Below, piece by piece: positions 1 through 9,219 of a DNA stretch of 64,000 bases. Made by a program: the position numbers and the translations under genes. This DNA comes from JAHIKV01 sp965195225 (GTDB lineage: Bacteria; Planctomycetota; Planctomycetia; Pirellulales; Thermoguttaceae). Position 1 is the stretch's first letter, and every line of letters starts with the position of its first letter. The stretch covers positions 1 to 64,000 of the forward strand of contig CBDAFL010000237.1 of assembly GCA_965195225.1 (NCBI GenBank). Reading direction: 5' to 3'. Under the pieces are notes generated by a model that saw only the letters and a list, made by a program, of their open reading frames with translations, made no database searches and was not told the origin of the DNA.

Positions 1-1
1 C

Positions 2-675
2 ACAACCCATGCGGGAATCCCAAACGAGGACGAGTTGTACCTGCATTCCATCCCGTACATGCAGTTTCCGCTGCTGCTTATGGCCGGGCGGCCGAGGACC
101 GGGGAAGACACGATGGTCCCCGGCATCGAGTACCAACCCGAAGAAAAATGCCACTGGACGCGGTGCCATCGCAAGAGATGGCGGTACATCCAGGACCACC
201 CCGACGACCCGTATTGCCTCAAGTGGGATCCTGTCCTCGAGCGGCCCGGCCGGCCGGACGAACGGCCCGCGCACGCCCGCTGGCTCAAACAGTATCTGCC
301 CTTGGTGGAAGAGGGCACGTGGGCCTGGCTCGACGTGGGCGACTGCGACCTGCTGCGTCGCCCGCCGGATAAGAACGTCGTCGTCTCCGCGTTCGCCAAT
401 CGGCAGTTGCACCTGGTTCTGGCCAACTACGAGCGTACCGCGGTGGAAGTCGAGACGGCCGACGCGTATCTGTCCCCGGCCGATCCGAAGTCCGCCCCTA
501 AGAAGCGATGGGAGTTGCCAGGCCGCTCGCTGCACATCCTGCAACGCGTCGAGCCGGCGGTAAGCTAGCAACCCGCGACGTGCTGACCGGCAAGGAGTTG
601 CCGATGGTCGAAGGGCGTGTGTCGCTGCCGCTCGGGCCAATGGGATTCGTGTTCTTCCGCGCGGAGCCGCAGTGA
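2..675 (+). pseudogene. 3' end of a large protein, frame broken near the end
   Basis: The frame is open from the window edge to a TAG at 566-568, and the 5' part lies outside. The visible part ends in alternating beta-strand-like stretches (for example LVLANYERTAVEVETADAYL), as in C-terminal beta-sandwich domains of glycoside hydrolases; that family call is inference. Directly after the stop, a different frame continues from about 568 to a TGA at 673-675 (ATRDVLTGKELP through VFFRAEPQ). It reads like the natural end of the same domain, so a single indel near 541-568 probably split the gene. This could be a real disruption or an assembly error. Confidence 0.45.
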
Positions 676-827
676 GCGGGGCGCAAGGCGCATATGATCG
701 ACTACTCGATCGACGCCGAAATCCACCGCCGGCTGGGCAACCGCGAGGACGGCCTGACGATCGACGGCAAGAAGTTATAGCAGAGGGGGGAAGGCGGAGA
801 GAAGAGGGCGGATTCGCTCGGCCCACC
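676..827. other. Short intergenic stretch with a 28-codon reading frame
   Basis: ATG at 694 opens a 28-residue frame ending with TAG at 778-780 (MIDYSIDAEIHRRLGN...). There is no clear ribosome binding site and I recognise no family. It may be a gene remnant. The stretch ends in a partial copy (about 815-831) of the GTAGGGTGGG...CCACC repeat described at 48739. Confidence 0.2.
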
Positions 828-1940
828 CTACGTTGAAGAACGTTTCCGCTCCACCAACTCGGCGATGACCTCGTCCAGTCCCCAACGGGCTTCAAGCCCG
901 GTCAGACGACAAAGTTTCGACAGGTCGGGCACCCGGCGGCGGCAGTCCTCGAAATCATCGCCGTATGCTTCCGCGTAGCTCTGGAACTCTATGTGTAGGG
1001 ACGAGGGACGAGGGATTAGGGATTGGGGATTGGATGTTCGGGGTTCGGGGTTCGGGGTTCGGGGTTCGGCGCCGTGTCCTCCGCCTTCCGCCTTCTTCCC
1101 CGTCCCACGTCCCCCATCCCCCAGCCCCCTCTTCTCCACCGCCGCGATCACCCGCTGGGCAAGCTCTAAAATACTCACCGGCCGGTCGCTGCCGATGTTG
1201 CACACGCCGCCGGTGGCCGCCGGATTGGCCGTCAACGCAAGGATCATCCGCACCACGTCCGAAACATGGGCGAAGCTCCGCTGCTGACGCCCGTCGTCGT
1301 GAACGATCAGCGGGCCGCCGGCCAGCGCGGCGTCGACCAGCCGCGGCAGCACCATCCCGTAGGCACCCGTCTGACGCGGACCAACCACATTGAACAGCCG
1401 GCCGACCACCGCCGGCAGCCCTCGCTCGCGCCAATAGGCCAACGCCAAGAATTCATCGATCGCCTTGCTGGCCCCGTAAGACCACCGCGGCCGGACGGTA
1501 GGCCCCAACACGATGTCGTCCTCTTCGGTCCACCGAGGCTTCGGATTCTTACCGTAGACTTCGCTCGTGCTGGCCATGAAAAACTTGACCTTCCTGCCGG
1601 CGTCGATCAGTTGACCCAGTTGCCGCAGGAGCAGTTCGGTGGTGTAGATGTTCGTCTCGATGGTGCGGATCGGGTACTGCGCGATCAGCCGCACGCCCAC
1701 CGCCGCGGCCAGATGGTAGACCTCGTCCACGTCGGCCACCAGCCGGCGGACGAGTTCCTCGTCGGCCACGGTCCCCTTGGTGTAGCTCAGCCGGGGATGG
1801 TCCAGCACGGCGGCGAGGTTGTCGATCGAGCCGGTCGATTCGTCATCGACGACCGACACCCGATCGCCGCGTTCCAACAGCGCTTCGACCAGATGACTGC
1901 CGATAAAGCCCGCCCCGCCGGTGACTAAACAATGTTGCAT
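828..1940 (-). CDS. NAD-dependent epimerase/dehydratase with an in-frame heptamer-repeat insert
   Basis: Extended SDR enzyme of 370 aa acting on nucleotide sugars, close to UDP-glucuronate decarboxylase or UDP-sugar 4-epimerase types. The Rossmann motif TGGAGFIGSH is at residues 7-16. The catalytic region has STSEVYG and YGASK (Tyr-x3-Lys). RLFNVVGPRQ and a GRQQRSFAHVSD-like segment are the usual substrate-side motifs. Residues about 270-315 are low-complexity (PRTPNPEPRTSNPQ type) and are encoded by the heptamer island at 997-1133. The family sequence resumes at HIEFQSYAEAYGDDFED, so the frame is kept. The insert falls in a loop before a late beta strand and may be tolerated. Exact substrate unknown; the upstream neighbour is intergenic. 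Confidence 0.85.
   Translation of the reverse strand: MQHCLVTGGAGFIGSHLVEALLERGDRVSVVDDESTGSIDNLAAVLDHPRLSYTKGTVADEELVRRLVADVDEVYHLAAAVGVRLIAQYPIRTIETNIYTTELLLRQLGQLIDAGRKVKFFMASTSEVYGKNPKPRWTEEDDIVLGPTVRPRWSYGASKAIDEFLALAYWRERGLPAVVGRLFNVVGPRQTGAYGMVLPRLVDAALAGGPLIVHDDGRQQRSFAHVSDVVRMILALTANPAATGGVCNIGSDRPVSILELAQRVIAAVEKRGLGDGGRGTGKKAEGGGHGAEPRTPNPEPRTSNPQSLIPRPSSLHIEFQSYAEAYGDDFEDCRRRVPDLSKLCRLTGLEARWGLDEVIAELVERKRSST
997..1133. repeat. Heptamer hairpin island inside the epimerase gene
   Basis: On the plus strand, units of 7 bp (AGGGACG, AGGGATT, GGGGATT, then CGGGGTT repeated) are followed by C-rich units (TTCCGCC, CCGTCCC, CCCATCC types). The G-rich half followed by a C-rich half allows folding back. 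It is fully translated within the epimerase. Confidence 0.9.
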
Positions 1941-2259
1941 TGGATTAGGCTGAAGGCTATAGGCTGGAGGCTGTAGGGGTCAAGCAAAGCGCGGCCCACC
2001 AATTTATTCCGCTGGTGGGGCCTTTTCGCAACAGAAACGAATTATCCCCCGATGTTGATGGTAACAAGCGGCTTTCTTGCTGGCAAGTCGAATGGAAATG
2101 CGGCAGCCTCCCCCAGCCAAGGGGATACACCCCTCGGTATTTGTACCACTTATTCCCGCCAAACTATCGATTTGCTTGTTGCAGTAGGGAAAAAAGGATG
2201 TTATCGTGAAGTTTGGTAGGGCAGAGAAGGTTCCACTTCTTTCTTGAAGGAGGCAACGG
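1941..2259. other. Intergenic region with an AGGCTNN heptamer array and a palindromic repeat
   Basis: Divergent region between the epimerase and a PEP-CTERM gene. Positions 1945-1978 are AGGCTGA, AGGCTAT, AGGCTGG and AGGCTGT in tandem, another period-7 array. Positions 1973-2022 hold a degenerate copy of the GTAGGGTGGG repeat, including a stem GGCCCACC / GGTGGGGCC. No convincing promoter was picked out for either gene. Confidence 0.7.
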
Positions 2260-2910
2260 ATGAGTACTTGTCGTTGTGTTTTGGGCGCGGCGGCGCTGCT
2301 GCTCCTGTTTGCCGGCATCGCACGAGCGGAAACCGTTACGCTCGCTGATGTGGACAAGGGCTATTATACCGACGCCGGAGATCATGGCTCCTTCAATGAG
2401 AACTATCTGGTAGGTCGGCTCTCGGGAAGCGACTTCCGTAATTTCTTCGTCTTTGATCTGACGGACATCGTGGACCAAATAACCAGTGCAAAGCTGGTGG
2501 TTAATACGACCGAAGTCACGGGAGGGGGCGGAACCTACGAATTATTCAGCGTTGAAACCGTCGTGAGCGAACTGACCAAAGATGGTTTTGGCCTGACCGA
2601 TATCTTCGATGACTTGGGAGAGGGATCCCCGTATGGCAGTCGCGGAATCTCGAATTTGGAACATGATACGGATATTGAAATCTCGCTGAGCGCCAACTTT
2701 CTTTCCGCCGCAAATTCCGCCAGCGGCTTGTTTGCGATCGGCGGCGCCTTGAGCCCTCTGACCGCAGATCCCCAATACGTGTTCGGCTACGGCGAGCCGG
2801 CCGTGCAACTGATCGTGGAGATTCCCGAGCCGGGGACGATTGTGCTGCTCCTGACGGGCGTGGCGGCCATGTTCGCCTTCACCCGCGGTCGCCGGATGCG
2901 TCGAGCCTGA
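2260..2910 (+). CDS. PEP-CTERM sorted exported protein
   Basis: 216 aa. It begins with a signal peptide (hydrophobic core at residues 9-22, Ala-rich cleavage region around ARAETV). It ends with the PEP-CTERM signal: PEPGT at about 187-191, a hydrophobic helix, then a Arg-rich tail (RGRRMRRA). Such proteins are exported and processed by an exosortase. The middle is a beta-rich domain of about 150 aa that I do not recognise. The start is fixed by a strong ribosome binding site GAAGGAGG at 2246-2253, seven bases before ATG. Confidence 0.85.
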   Translation: MSTCRCVLGAAALLLLFAGIARAETVTLADVDKGYYTDAGDHGSFNENYLVGRLSGSDFRNFFVFDLTDIVDQITSAKLVVNTTEVTGGGGTYELFSVETVVSELTKDGFGLTDIFDDLGEGSPYGSRGISNLEHDTDIEISLSANFLSAANSASGLFAIGGALSPLTADPQYVFGYGEPAVQLIVEIPEPGTIVLLLTGVAAMFAFTRGRRMRRA

Positions 2911-2915
2911 GATAA

Positions 2916-2947
2916 GTAGGGTGGGTCAAGCGAAGCGCTGCCCCACC
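2916..2947 (+). repeat. Copy of the GTAGGGTGGG...CCCCACC repeat
   Basis: 32 bp beginning GTAGGGTGGGTCAAGCGAAG and ending in GCCCCACC, almost identical to the arms at 48739-48821. It lies 6 bp after the PEP-CTERM stop. Confidence 0.85.
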
Positions 2948-3062
2948 AATTGTTCCCTCGTCTTATCAAACAGGAGTCAACAGAGACAACGGAGTGAGTT
3001 GCATCAATAATCGTTCACACTCCGTTTCCTCTGTTCCCTCCTGTTCAAGAAAGCCCTCACTC

Positions 3063-6000
3063 CTACTCAATATACCGGTCGACCAGTATCGCCTTCTCGA
3101 CGTTCAGGTCTTGCCCGCGCTGGAAGCCGACTGGTATCGAGCGGTCGAAGATGTAGAACGCCCTGTGGCGCTCGATCTCGCCGGTGTCCATACCCAACTC
3201 CCGGCCGAGTTGATAACCATCTGGCCATCTAGAAATGTCAGGCGGTGTCACTGGCGTCACCTCAAAATACCCCACGGTTATCCATACCGCGTAGACGTTC
3301 GAGCGGGTTGTTACCAGATTGCCTAGCCGCTGAATGCCTTGATAGCGGAAGTACGGGTTGCGGTCGGTGTGGTTCACCTGGTTTGGGCTAGTGTGCTGGA
3401 ACAACGGGCTGCCCGGCGTGTTTCCCTCGCGCAACAGCGTGGCGTCGATCTCGCGGTCGTATTTGAGCGGATTGCCGGTCAGCGTTGGGACCAACGACGC
3501 CCCGCCGAACGAGCGGAACGGCCGAGAGAACTCCGTCGGACAGTTCGTGGCAGGCGTATCCAGGACCTCGTCCTGACCGTCATGCCTTCTGCTTTGTACG
3601 AACCGCGCCCAACTCAATCCCGAAAATCCGTTCATCAACCCGTCGAAAACCCCCTGGCTATAGATCGTGTTCAGATTGATCCGGCCCGGCTCGCGGTAGG
3701 CGGATATGCGGCTGAACGGCGGATGGAATGTGTGGGCGCCGGGATTGTCCTTGGCCAAGTTCGGGTTGGCCCAAGTTCCCGTCCCCACGAACGGCGACGG
3801 TACGCCAAGATACTCCAGTACCCGGTGCAACTCTTCGTTCGGCGTACCGGACGGAGAGTTCGACGGAAATAGGTTCATCAGGTGCGGGAACGGCTTGTTC
3901 GGCTCCGTGTAAGGATTGCCCGGCTGGGCAATGTTGTAGTACCGCAGCAATTGCGACGAGCGGACCCACGACACCAACATCAACTCCAACTGGCTCACGT
4001 ATGGCCGGTTGTTCCACGTCAGCCACGGGAACGGGCCGGTCGCGGGGTCGCCCCGATATGATCTCCATCCGTTGGTTGCGTCCCTGGGGTCATTGGGATC
4101 GGGGCGCGGAGGGCCGAACGGCTCGTTCAGATAGCCCAGCGTGTGCCGGAGAACATACTTGAATATATGATGAGGATCGGAGGAGTCTTTAGGCGTGGGA
4201 TCGGAAGCCGGATCATTCGGGCTTAAGTCTTGTTTCCAAAGATTATTGACGCCGTCCTCCGCCACATTGGTTTCGCCGCGTTGGCGCGAGGCAAACATCA
4301 CAGTATCTGGAAGGTTCTTGGGGTCGTCATTACCGCTGGAGTCCAAACCATTGAACACCGTCAGGTCAATCGGCTGCGAATCGATGGTCAAGTAGGGGTT
4401 GTAATCCTCGATCGGGGTCGGCAACTGGCCCGCCGCAGTGACGTCTAGGTACGGCTTCCTCGGGTTGGCCAACCGCTGCAAATGAACTATGCGGTAGTTT
4501 GGCGTGGTGCCGTTGATCTTCAAAGCGTCGTCGCCTCGGGCTTCGTCGAAAGGCTGGTCCTTCGGCGGTTCATAAAATCCGGTTGTACCATCCGGTTCTT
4601 CTGAATACCCGTCCGTCGGCTCCGAAACGCTCATCCGCCGCGGATGGTTGACCACTACGGCCACCGGCGGCTTGGTGTCCGCCGGTAAATCATTGATATC
4701 GCTGGTCGTATCTCGGTTGCGCTCCACACTCACTTGATCCGACGCGTCATCGGGGTCCACGTTTTCCATCAGTTTGATTTTTCGTGTCTGCGCATCGAGA
4801 GTGTCCGTCCGCGTACCCACGAGAGTTTCCGTGGCAGGTCCAATCACGGCGTATCGGCCGGGCAAAACCGGGGCGATGTCGTTGCTGGTCGTATAGTATT
4901 GAACTGCTCCGTCGCGGGAAGGGTTTGCCGTGGTCGGGTCCGCAAAGTACACGCTCCGATCGGGGGCCGGCTTAGTGGTCGGATGGTCCGGGTCGTTGGT
5001 CGAGTTCGTGTGGGCAATCAGAAGCCGCCACACCGGATGTGCATCGCCGGGCGTCGTTTGGTTCAGTCGTACACAGCCCACGTTGCGCCCTCCCGCCGCG
5101 ATCGATTCGTAGCTGCCTCCCGCCGGCGGATCGAACGGACCAGCCGGGTTGTACAACTCGACGAACAGCGAGCCTTGCGGCTTTGACTTCTGGTCGAAAT
5201 CATCATCGTCGGGAGTGTCCAGTGTATCCATGCCAGTTGGATCGTCCTTGGTGTCTTCCGTTTTCCGGTCGTGGAAGGCGGTGGTTTCGGTAATCAACAG
5301 TTCCGGCCGCTCGCAGCCCCAGGCAATATATCTTGCGTTGTTAGGCGGGTTCCAACCGGCGATGGGGTTATCGGAGGCGAATCTCGGATCGAAGTTGAAG
5401 GGGGTCATAATGTTGTCGCGGTCGCGGAAATCGACCACGTTTACCGCCCATTGCGCCACGGCCCGTGCCGTATCAGTCACGCTGTCACCAAAATGACTCC
5501 TCAGCGACGCCCGATCGGCCAGCGTGAACACCAGCACGTATAGTTGACGGGCCATTAGCTGCCGAGCACCCAACGGACTTTGCTCCAACGGAGAGGGCAG
5601 CAGGCCCGAGCCGTCGTAACTTACGGGAACGAGTGGTTGTCCGCTGAGAGTCACCGTCTTTGCGGTCGCCGGTATCGCTGGGGCGTCGACGACGCCGGGG
5701 TTGTTGGTGTCGTCGGCCCGGCCGTTGCCCAACGGGCGGTTGATGTTCATTCGCAAGCCCGCCAACAGGTCAGCCGGCAATAACTCTGCCCACTCCGACG
5801 CGGGCACTCCACGCGCCAGAAGCAGATCGGTAATGTGTTTTACGCGACCGTCGGTCAACCGTCCAAGTTCCGTGGTCGATAGACTCGACGGCGTGACCAC
5901 GTTCGGACAGGGCAAGTCCCAACTCTCGGTCGTCAGCGAATGGCGGAGGTTGTACAACACGGACGTCTTCGTATCGCCGGGCATTGCCGCGCTGAGCTGC

Positions 6001-8009
6001 GCCAGCCGGTCGGGCAACGACGGCGCGTCGCGGTCGAACGGACGTAAAATCCGCTCCAATTCCGCCGGGCTGAACGGATTGTCCACGGTGGCGATGCTGC
6101 TCGGCACGCCCCGGGTTTGGTTCGGGTCAAGATTCAATTCGTAAGGGCTGTTGGTAACGCCGCTGCCGCAGCCGACGTATTGAGCGGGGAGGCCCTGATA
6201 GTTCATGCCGATATACAGCGGCCGCCCGGCCAGATCCAACCCTACCGCCCCGACGCCGAACACGTCGGGCGGCGAGCCGAAAGAACCCGCCATGTTCACG
6301 TTCGTAAAATCCCAGTAGTTCGATCCGTACTCGAACCACTTGTTCGCGTTAAGTGTATCCAGTACGGCCGTGCCGGGCATGCCTGCCACGCCAAGCACGC
6401 CGTCCACGCCATAGCGGCCCTGATAGCTGCCGAGGATACCCGACATTAACTGCTGCGGATACGTGTCGCCCAACAGGTAGCCGAGGTTTATGTCCGCCGG
6501 GCCGAGTCCTTGGCCGCGGGCCGACACGCCGCCGACCGCCAATGTGCCGCCAATCGGGAAAATGGGGTTGCCGTAGTTAGCCGTGTCGGTCTGTGGCAGC
6601 GAGCCGTGGGCGTTCAGGTTCAGGCGTCCGTCGAGATCGACGCAGAGGATGGCAAACAGCGGTTTGTATAAGCGGCCGTCGGTCGTCGCCCGGACAGGCA
6701 TACCAAGATCGACCCACACGCTGTCCGTCACCCCGTCCCCGTCGTTGTCCACGTCCCATTGGTTGCCGGTGTTTGTCACACCGTCCCAAGCGGGGTTGAA
6801 GTTCGGATTGCTGCCGGTAAAGTTGGGGTGGTCGGACCCAGGATACCCGCCGATCGGCCGGAGCATGATTTTTCGGCACAACTCGCGGTTCGCGTTCCAC
6901 AGCGCCGCCCAATTTTTGGGACCGGGGGGGAGCAGTTGATCCATCCAATACCGCACCAGCGCGGGCCGATGGAGCGAGGGGAGTGTTTGGATGCCGCCCG
7001 GTGCGGCGGGGTTGGGCACTTGTGCGGCAAGCAGCATGTTTTGGAAATCGGCCGCGTCGTAGTCCTCGTTCGCCCCGCCGAACTTGAAGCTAGGTGCTGG
7101 ATTGGCGGTGTTATAAATGGAAAGCGGCAGATTCGGCAGCAGAGCCACCGGCCACGTTGTCCCGACCACTGGGGCCGATAGTTTCTCGTCCCCAGGAGTC
7201 GGATCGTACGCCAGGTCCAAGTCGTGATCGTTCGAGTCGTACCCGAAGCCCGTGCCGCTGAACGGGACGCCGTTGATGGTGAACTCGTCGCCCATGGCGG
7301 GTGTTCCCGATCCCAGAGCCAACATGTGTCCACGGCCGGGATCCGATGGATTGAAGCCCACCAATCGCGTGCTTTGCCCCACGACGCCCGGATTTGGCGA
7401 TTTAATGAATGTAATCACACAACCCAAACGTCGTGCGATAAACGGGTCGTCCATTTGAGCTGGCAAAGCGAGTGGAGCAAGTGGGTCGGGAACCAACAGT
7501 TGATAGGTGAACTCCACCAACTGCCCTCCACAGGCCGGCCCTACACCCATGATGACGCATGATCGGGAAGAGGTGGGGGCACCGGAAGTTGGATGCGGAC
7601 CGGCCCAAAGCGGTTCGTCCCCGTAAATATCTTCCAGCAAGCTATGGGCCTGCATCACCGAGGACTGGTCGAGGAGGCCGGTCGCGTAATTTGTCGTCGG
7701 GCCGCGGAAGACCTGCATGGCGGCTTGATGTAAAAGTTTCTCGGGCGGGTCGATCACCTGCTCGAACCGCTCGATGCTCTTCGCGCTCCGCTGGGCCTGG
7801 CCGCTGAGGACCACGAACGCCACCGCAATCAATGCGAACAACGCCAGGATCGCCAGCACCACCAGCAGCAGGACGCCGCGGCGGGCGTGGGGGGGCGGGG
7901 TTCGGGGGTCGGGGCTCGGGGCTCGGCAAATCCCAAATCCCAAATCCCAAATCCCAAATCTCCCGCCCTCTCCACTCTCCACTCTCCACTCTCCCCTGTG
8001 CGTGTTCAT
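3063..8009 (-). CDS. Giant GspK-like pseudopilin of the pilus/type II secretion cluster
   Basis: 1648 aa, last gene of the minus-strand pseudopilin cluster. Residues 43-70 carry a prepilin-type segment (ARRG, then VLLLVVLAILALFALIAVAF), so it is probably cut by a prepilin peptidase and anchored in the inner membrane. GspK proteins are usually about 300-350 aa, making this one about five times longer. The large remainder has repeated Asp/Asn/Gly/Pro-rich segments and the motifs VWVDLGMP and INLNT seen in large planctomycete proteins of this type. The first 44 residues are almost entirely encoded by heptamer repeats (7897-7997). The ATG at 8009 follows AAGGAA. There is no in-frame start between the repeat and the hydrophobic segment, so the repeat must be translated. 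Confidence 0.75.
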   Translation of the reverse strand: MNTHRGEWRVESGEGGRFGIWDLGFGICRAPSPDPRTPPPHARRGVLLLVVLAILALFALIAVAFVVLSGQAQRSAKSIERFEQVIDPPEKLLHQAAMQVFRGPTTNYATGLLDQSSVMQAHSLLEDIYGDEPLWAGPHPTSGAPTSSRSCVIMGVGPACGGQLVEFTYQLLVPDPLAPLALPAQMDDPFIARRLGCVITFIKSPNPGVVGQSTRLVGFNPSDPGRGHMLALGSGTPAMGDEFTINGVPFSGTGFGYDSNDHDLDLAYDPTPGDEKLSAPVVGTTWPVALLPNLPLSIYNTANPAPSFKFGGANEDYDAADFQNMLLAAQVPNPAAPGGIQTLPSLHRPALVRYWMDQLLPPGPKNWAALWNANRELCRKIMLRPIGGYPGSDHPNFTGSNPNFNPAWDGVTNTGNQWDVDNDGDGVTDSVWVDLGMPVRATTDGRLYKPLFAILCVDLDGRLNLNAHGSLPQTDTANYGNPIFPIGGTLAVGGVSARGQGLGPADINLGYLLGDTYPQQLMSGILGSYQGRYGVDGVLGVAGMPGTAVLDTLNANKWFEYGSNYWDFTNVNMAGSFGSPPDVFGVGAVGLDLAGRPLYIGMNYQGLPAQYVGCGSGVTNSPYELNLDPNQTRGVPSSIATVDNPFSPAELERILRPFDRDAPSLPDRLAQLSAAMPGDTKTSVLYNLRHSLTTESWDLPCPNVVTPSSLSTTELGRLTDGRVKHITDLLLARGVPASEWAELLPADLLAGLRMNINRPLGNGRADDTNNPGVVDAPAIPATAKTVTLSGQPLVPVSYDGSGLLPSPLEQSPLGARQLMARQLYVLVFTLADRASLRSHFGDSVTDTARAVAQWAVNVVDFRDRDNIMTPFNFDPRFASDNPIAGWNPPNNARYIAWGCERPELLITETTAFHDRKTEDTKDDPTGMDTLDTPDDDDFDQKSKPQGSLFVELYNPAGPFDPPAGGSYESIAAGGRNVGCVRLNQTTPGDAHPVWRLLIAHTNSTNDPDHPTTKPAPDRSVYFADPTTANPSRDGAVQYYTTSNDIAPVLPGRYAVIGPATETLVGTRTDTLDAQTRKIKLMENVDPDDASDQVSVERNRDTTSDINDLPADTKPPVAVVVNHPRRMSVSEPTDGYSEEPDGTTGFYEPPKDQPFDEARGDDALKINGTTPNYRIVHLQRLANPRKPYLDVTAAGQLPTPIEDYNPYLTIDSQPIDLTVFNGLDSSGNDDPKNLPDTVMFASRQRGETNVAEDGVNNLWKQDLSPNDPASDPTPKDSSDPHHIFKYVLRHTLGYLNEPFGPPRPDPNDPRDATNGWRSYRGDPATGPFPWLTWNNRPYVSQLELMLVSWVRSSQLLRYYNIAQPGNPYTEPNKPFPHLMNLFPSNSPSGTPNEELHRVLEYLGVPSPFVGTGTWANPNLAKDNPGAHTFHPPFSRISAYREPGRINLNTIYSQGVFDGLMNGFSGLSWARFVQSRRHDGQDEVLDTPATNCPTEFSRPFRSFGGASLVPTLTGNPLKYDREIDATLLREGNTPGSPLFQHTSPNQVNHTDRNPYFRYQGIQRLGNLVTTRSNVYAVWITVGYFEVTPVTPPDISRWPDGYQLGRELGMDTGEIERHRAFYIFDRSIPVGFQRGQDLNVEKAILVDRYIE
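7897..7997. repeat. Heptamer hairpin island in the GspK-like leader
   Basis: Plus strand: a G-rich half of GGGGTTC, GGGGGTC and GGGGCTC units, then AAATCCC four times, then CTCTCCA four times. All units are 7 bp. On the coding strand this gives a Gly/Trp/Asp-rich peptide (GIWDLGF) followed by a Pro-rich peptide, ending one residue-pair before the prepilin motif. Confidence 0.9.
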
Positions 8010-8073
8010 GGTCTCTATTCCTTAGTCAAGCGTTAGCTTGCCCTGGCTCGCTTTATCTATCCAAAGCACACGC

Positions 8074-8180
8074 GCCGTCGTGCCGACGGCGGCTAAACGT
8101 CGTCTCTCCCCCGCGACCGCAGTCGCGGGGCGTTTCCCCAATCCCCAGCCCCGAATCCCGAACCCCCAGTCCCTCGCCCC
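8074..8180. repeat. Composite repeat block between two pseudopilin genes
   Basis: Three elements lie side by side. A fragment of the GGCGGCTAAAC element is at 8074-8098, the palindrome CCCCGCGAC-CGCA-GTCGCGGGG at 8109-8130, and C-rich heptamers (CCCCAAT, CCCCAGC, CCCGAAT, CCCGAAC) at 8136-8180. The block starts directly after the stop of the GspI-like gene (minus strand). Confidence 0.85.
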
Positions 8181-9218
8181 TTACCTGGTCCAAATACAAT
8201 CGGCGTCTAAATGCACGGTGGTCGTGTATACGCCGGTAACGCCCTCGACAACGACCATCACGGGATTGTTGTAAGTACCAACATCCCAGTCCGGCCCGAC
8301 GAGGCTCAGGTATTGATCGCCCACGCCGACCACGCGATACCACTTGGCCACACGGGTATCGATGCTGGACAGCATTACCCATTGATCGGTTTTTATGTGT
8401 TCGAGGACGGCCGGGATTGTAACTTGTATTGTTCCGCCGCCGTAGCCGATGCCGGCGGGAAAGGTGACCGGCGAAGCATATTCGCCGCCGGTGAAGTCGC
8501 GCTTGTGGCAGACGACGACCGAGACGGTGTAGTTCCGCCGCAGACCGACCGGCACCGATAGGACGATGTCGCTCGGCGATGGGCAGACCGTTAGGAACCA
8601 GGAGAAATTGCCCTCGCTCTGTGGGTTCCCTACCACATCCGGAACTGGCACCGGCCGATCGCCTTGCTGCGGCGGGCTCATGTCCTCCGGCATCGTGAAA
8701 ATCAGGTCGTCGCTCCAGCGGAAAATCTCCGGGGAGATAGGCACGCCGGGCGGCACAAGGAGTGTGATTCGCGGCAAAGGGCCAAGAGGATTGCCAATGC
8801 TCATGCCAAGCGGATCAATGGCTATTGCGCCCGGTGTGGCACCGGGTACAAATGCTGGGAACCAAGCAGAGTAATTCAGCATCCGCCTTACTTCGACGTC
8901 CCGCATTGCCGCTCGGCCGCAGGCGCCGGTGCGGTCGGAGATGTTGGTCTTGACCAGCGCGAGCTTGCCGATCGGTATCAATGCCGCCGCGCCCAACAGG
9001 CCGACCGCGAGGATGAAGATCGAGACCAGCACCTCGAGCAAGGTGATGCCGCGGGGAGAGTTCGGGGCTCGGGGTTCGGGGTTCGGGGTTCGGGAACGCG
9101 CCTTCCGCCTTGAGCCAATCCCCCACGACCGCAGTCGCAGGGCGTTGTTTCTCCCCGAGTCCCGAGTCCCGAACCCCGAACCCCGAACATCCAGTCCCCA
9201 ATCCCTAATCCCTCTCAT
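8181..9218 (-). CDS. GspI/PilV-like pseudopilin with repeat-encoded leader
   Basis: 345 aa. Prepilin motif SPRG followed by ITLLEVLVSIFILAVGLLGA, typical of type II secretion minor pseudopilin I / PilV. It is an inner-membrane minor pilin, processed by a prepilin peptidase. The start at 9218 is chosen because GGAGGAAAG (9223-9231) lies at ideal spacing; the upstream ATG at 9239 lies inside the previous gene. The leader is 57 residues instead of the usual 6-25. It is built from heptamers plus one copy of the palindrome CGACTGCGGTCG, which reads as ALRLRSWG in the protein. It sits 1-2 bp after the GspH-like gene stop, so the two are translationally close. Confidence 0.75.
   Translation of the reverse strand: MRGIRDWGLDVRGSGFGTRDSGRNNALRLRSWGIGSRRKARSRTPNPEPRAPNSPRGITLLEVLVSIFILAVGLLGAAALIPIGKLALVKTNISDRTGACGRAAMRDVEVRRMLNYSAWFPAFVPGATPGAIAIDPLGMSIGNPLGPLPRITLLVPPGVPISPEIFRWSDDLIFTMPEDMSPPQQGDRPVPVPDVVGNPQSEGNFSWFLTVCPSPSDIVLSVPVGLRRNYTVSVVVCHKRDFTGGEYASPVTFPAGIGYGGGTIQVTIPAVLEHIKTDQWVMLSSIDTRVAKWYRVVGVGDQYLSLVGPDWDVGTYNNPVMVVVEGVTGVYTTTVHLDADCIWTR
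9058..9215. repeat. Heptamer hairpin island with a nested palindrome
   Basis: A G-rich half (TCGGGGT units, 9060-9095) and a C-rich half (CCCGAGT, CCCGAAC, CCCCAAT and CCCTAAT units, 9151-9212) flank a copy of the CCACGACCGCAGTCGCAGGG palindrome (9121-9142). All of it is inside the leader codons of the GspI-like gene. Confidence 0.9.
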
Positions 9219-9219
9219 C

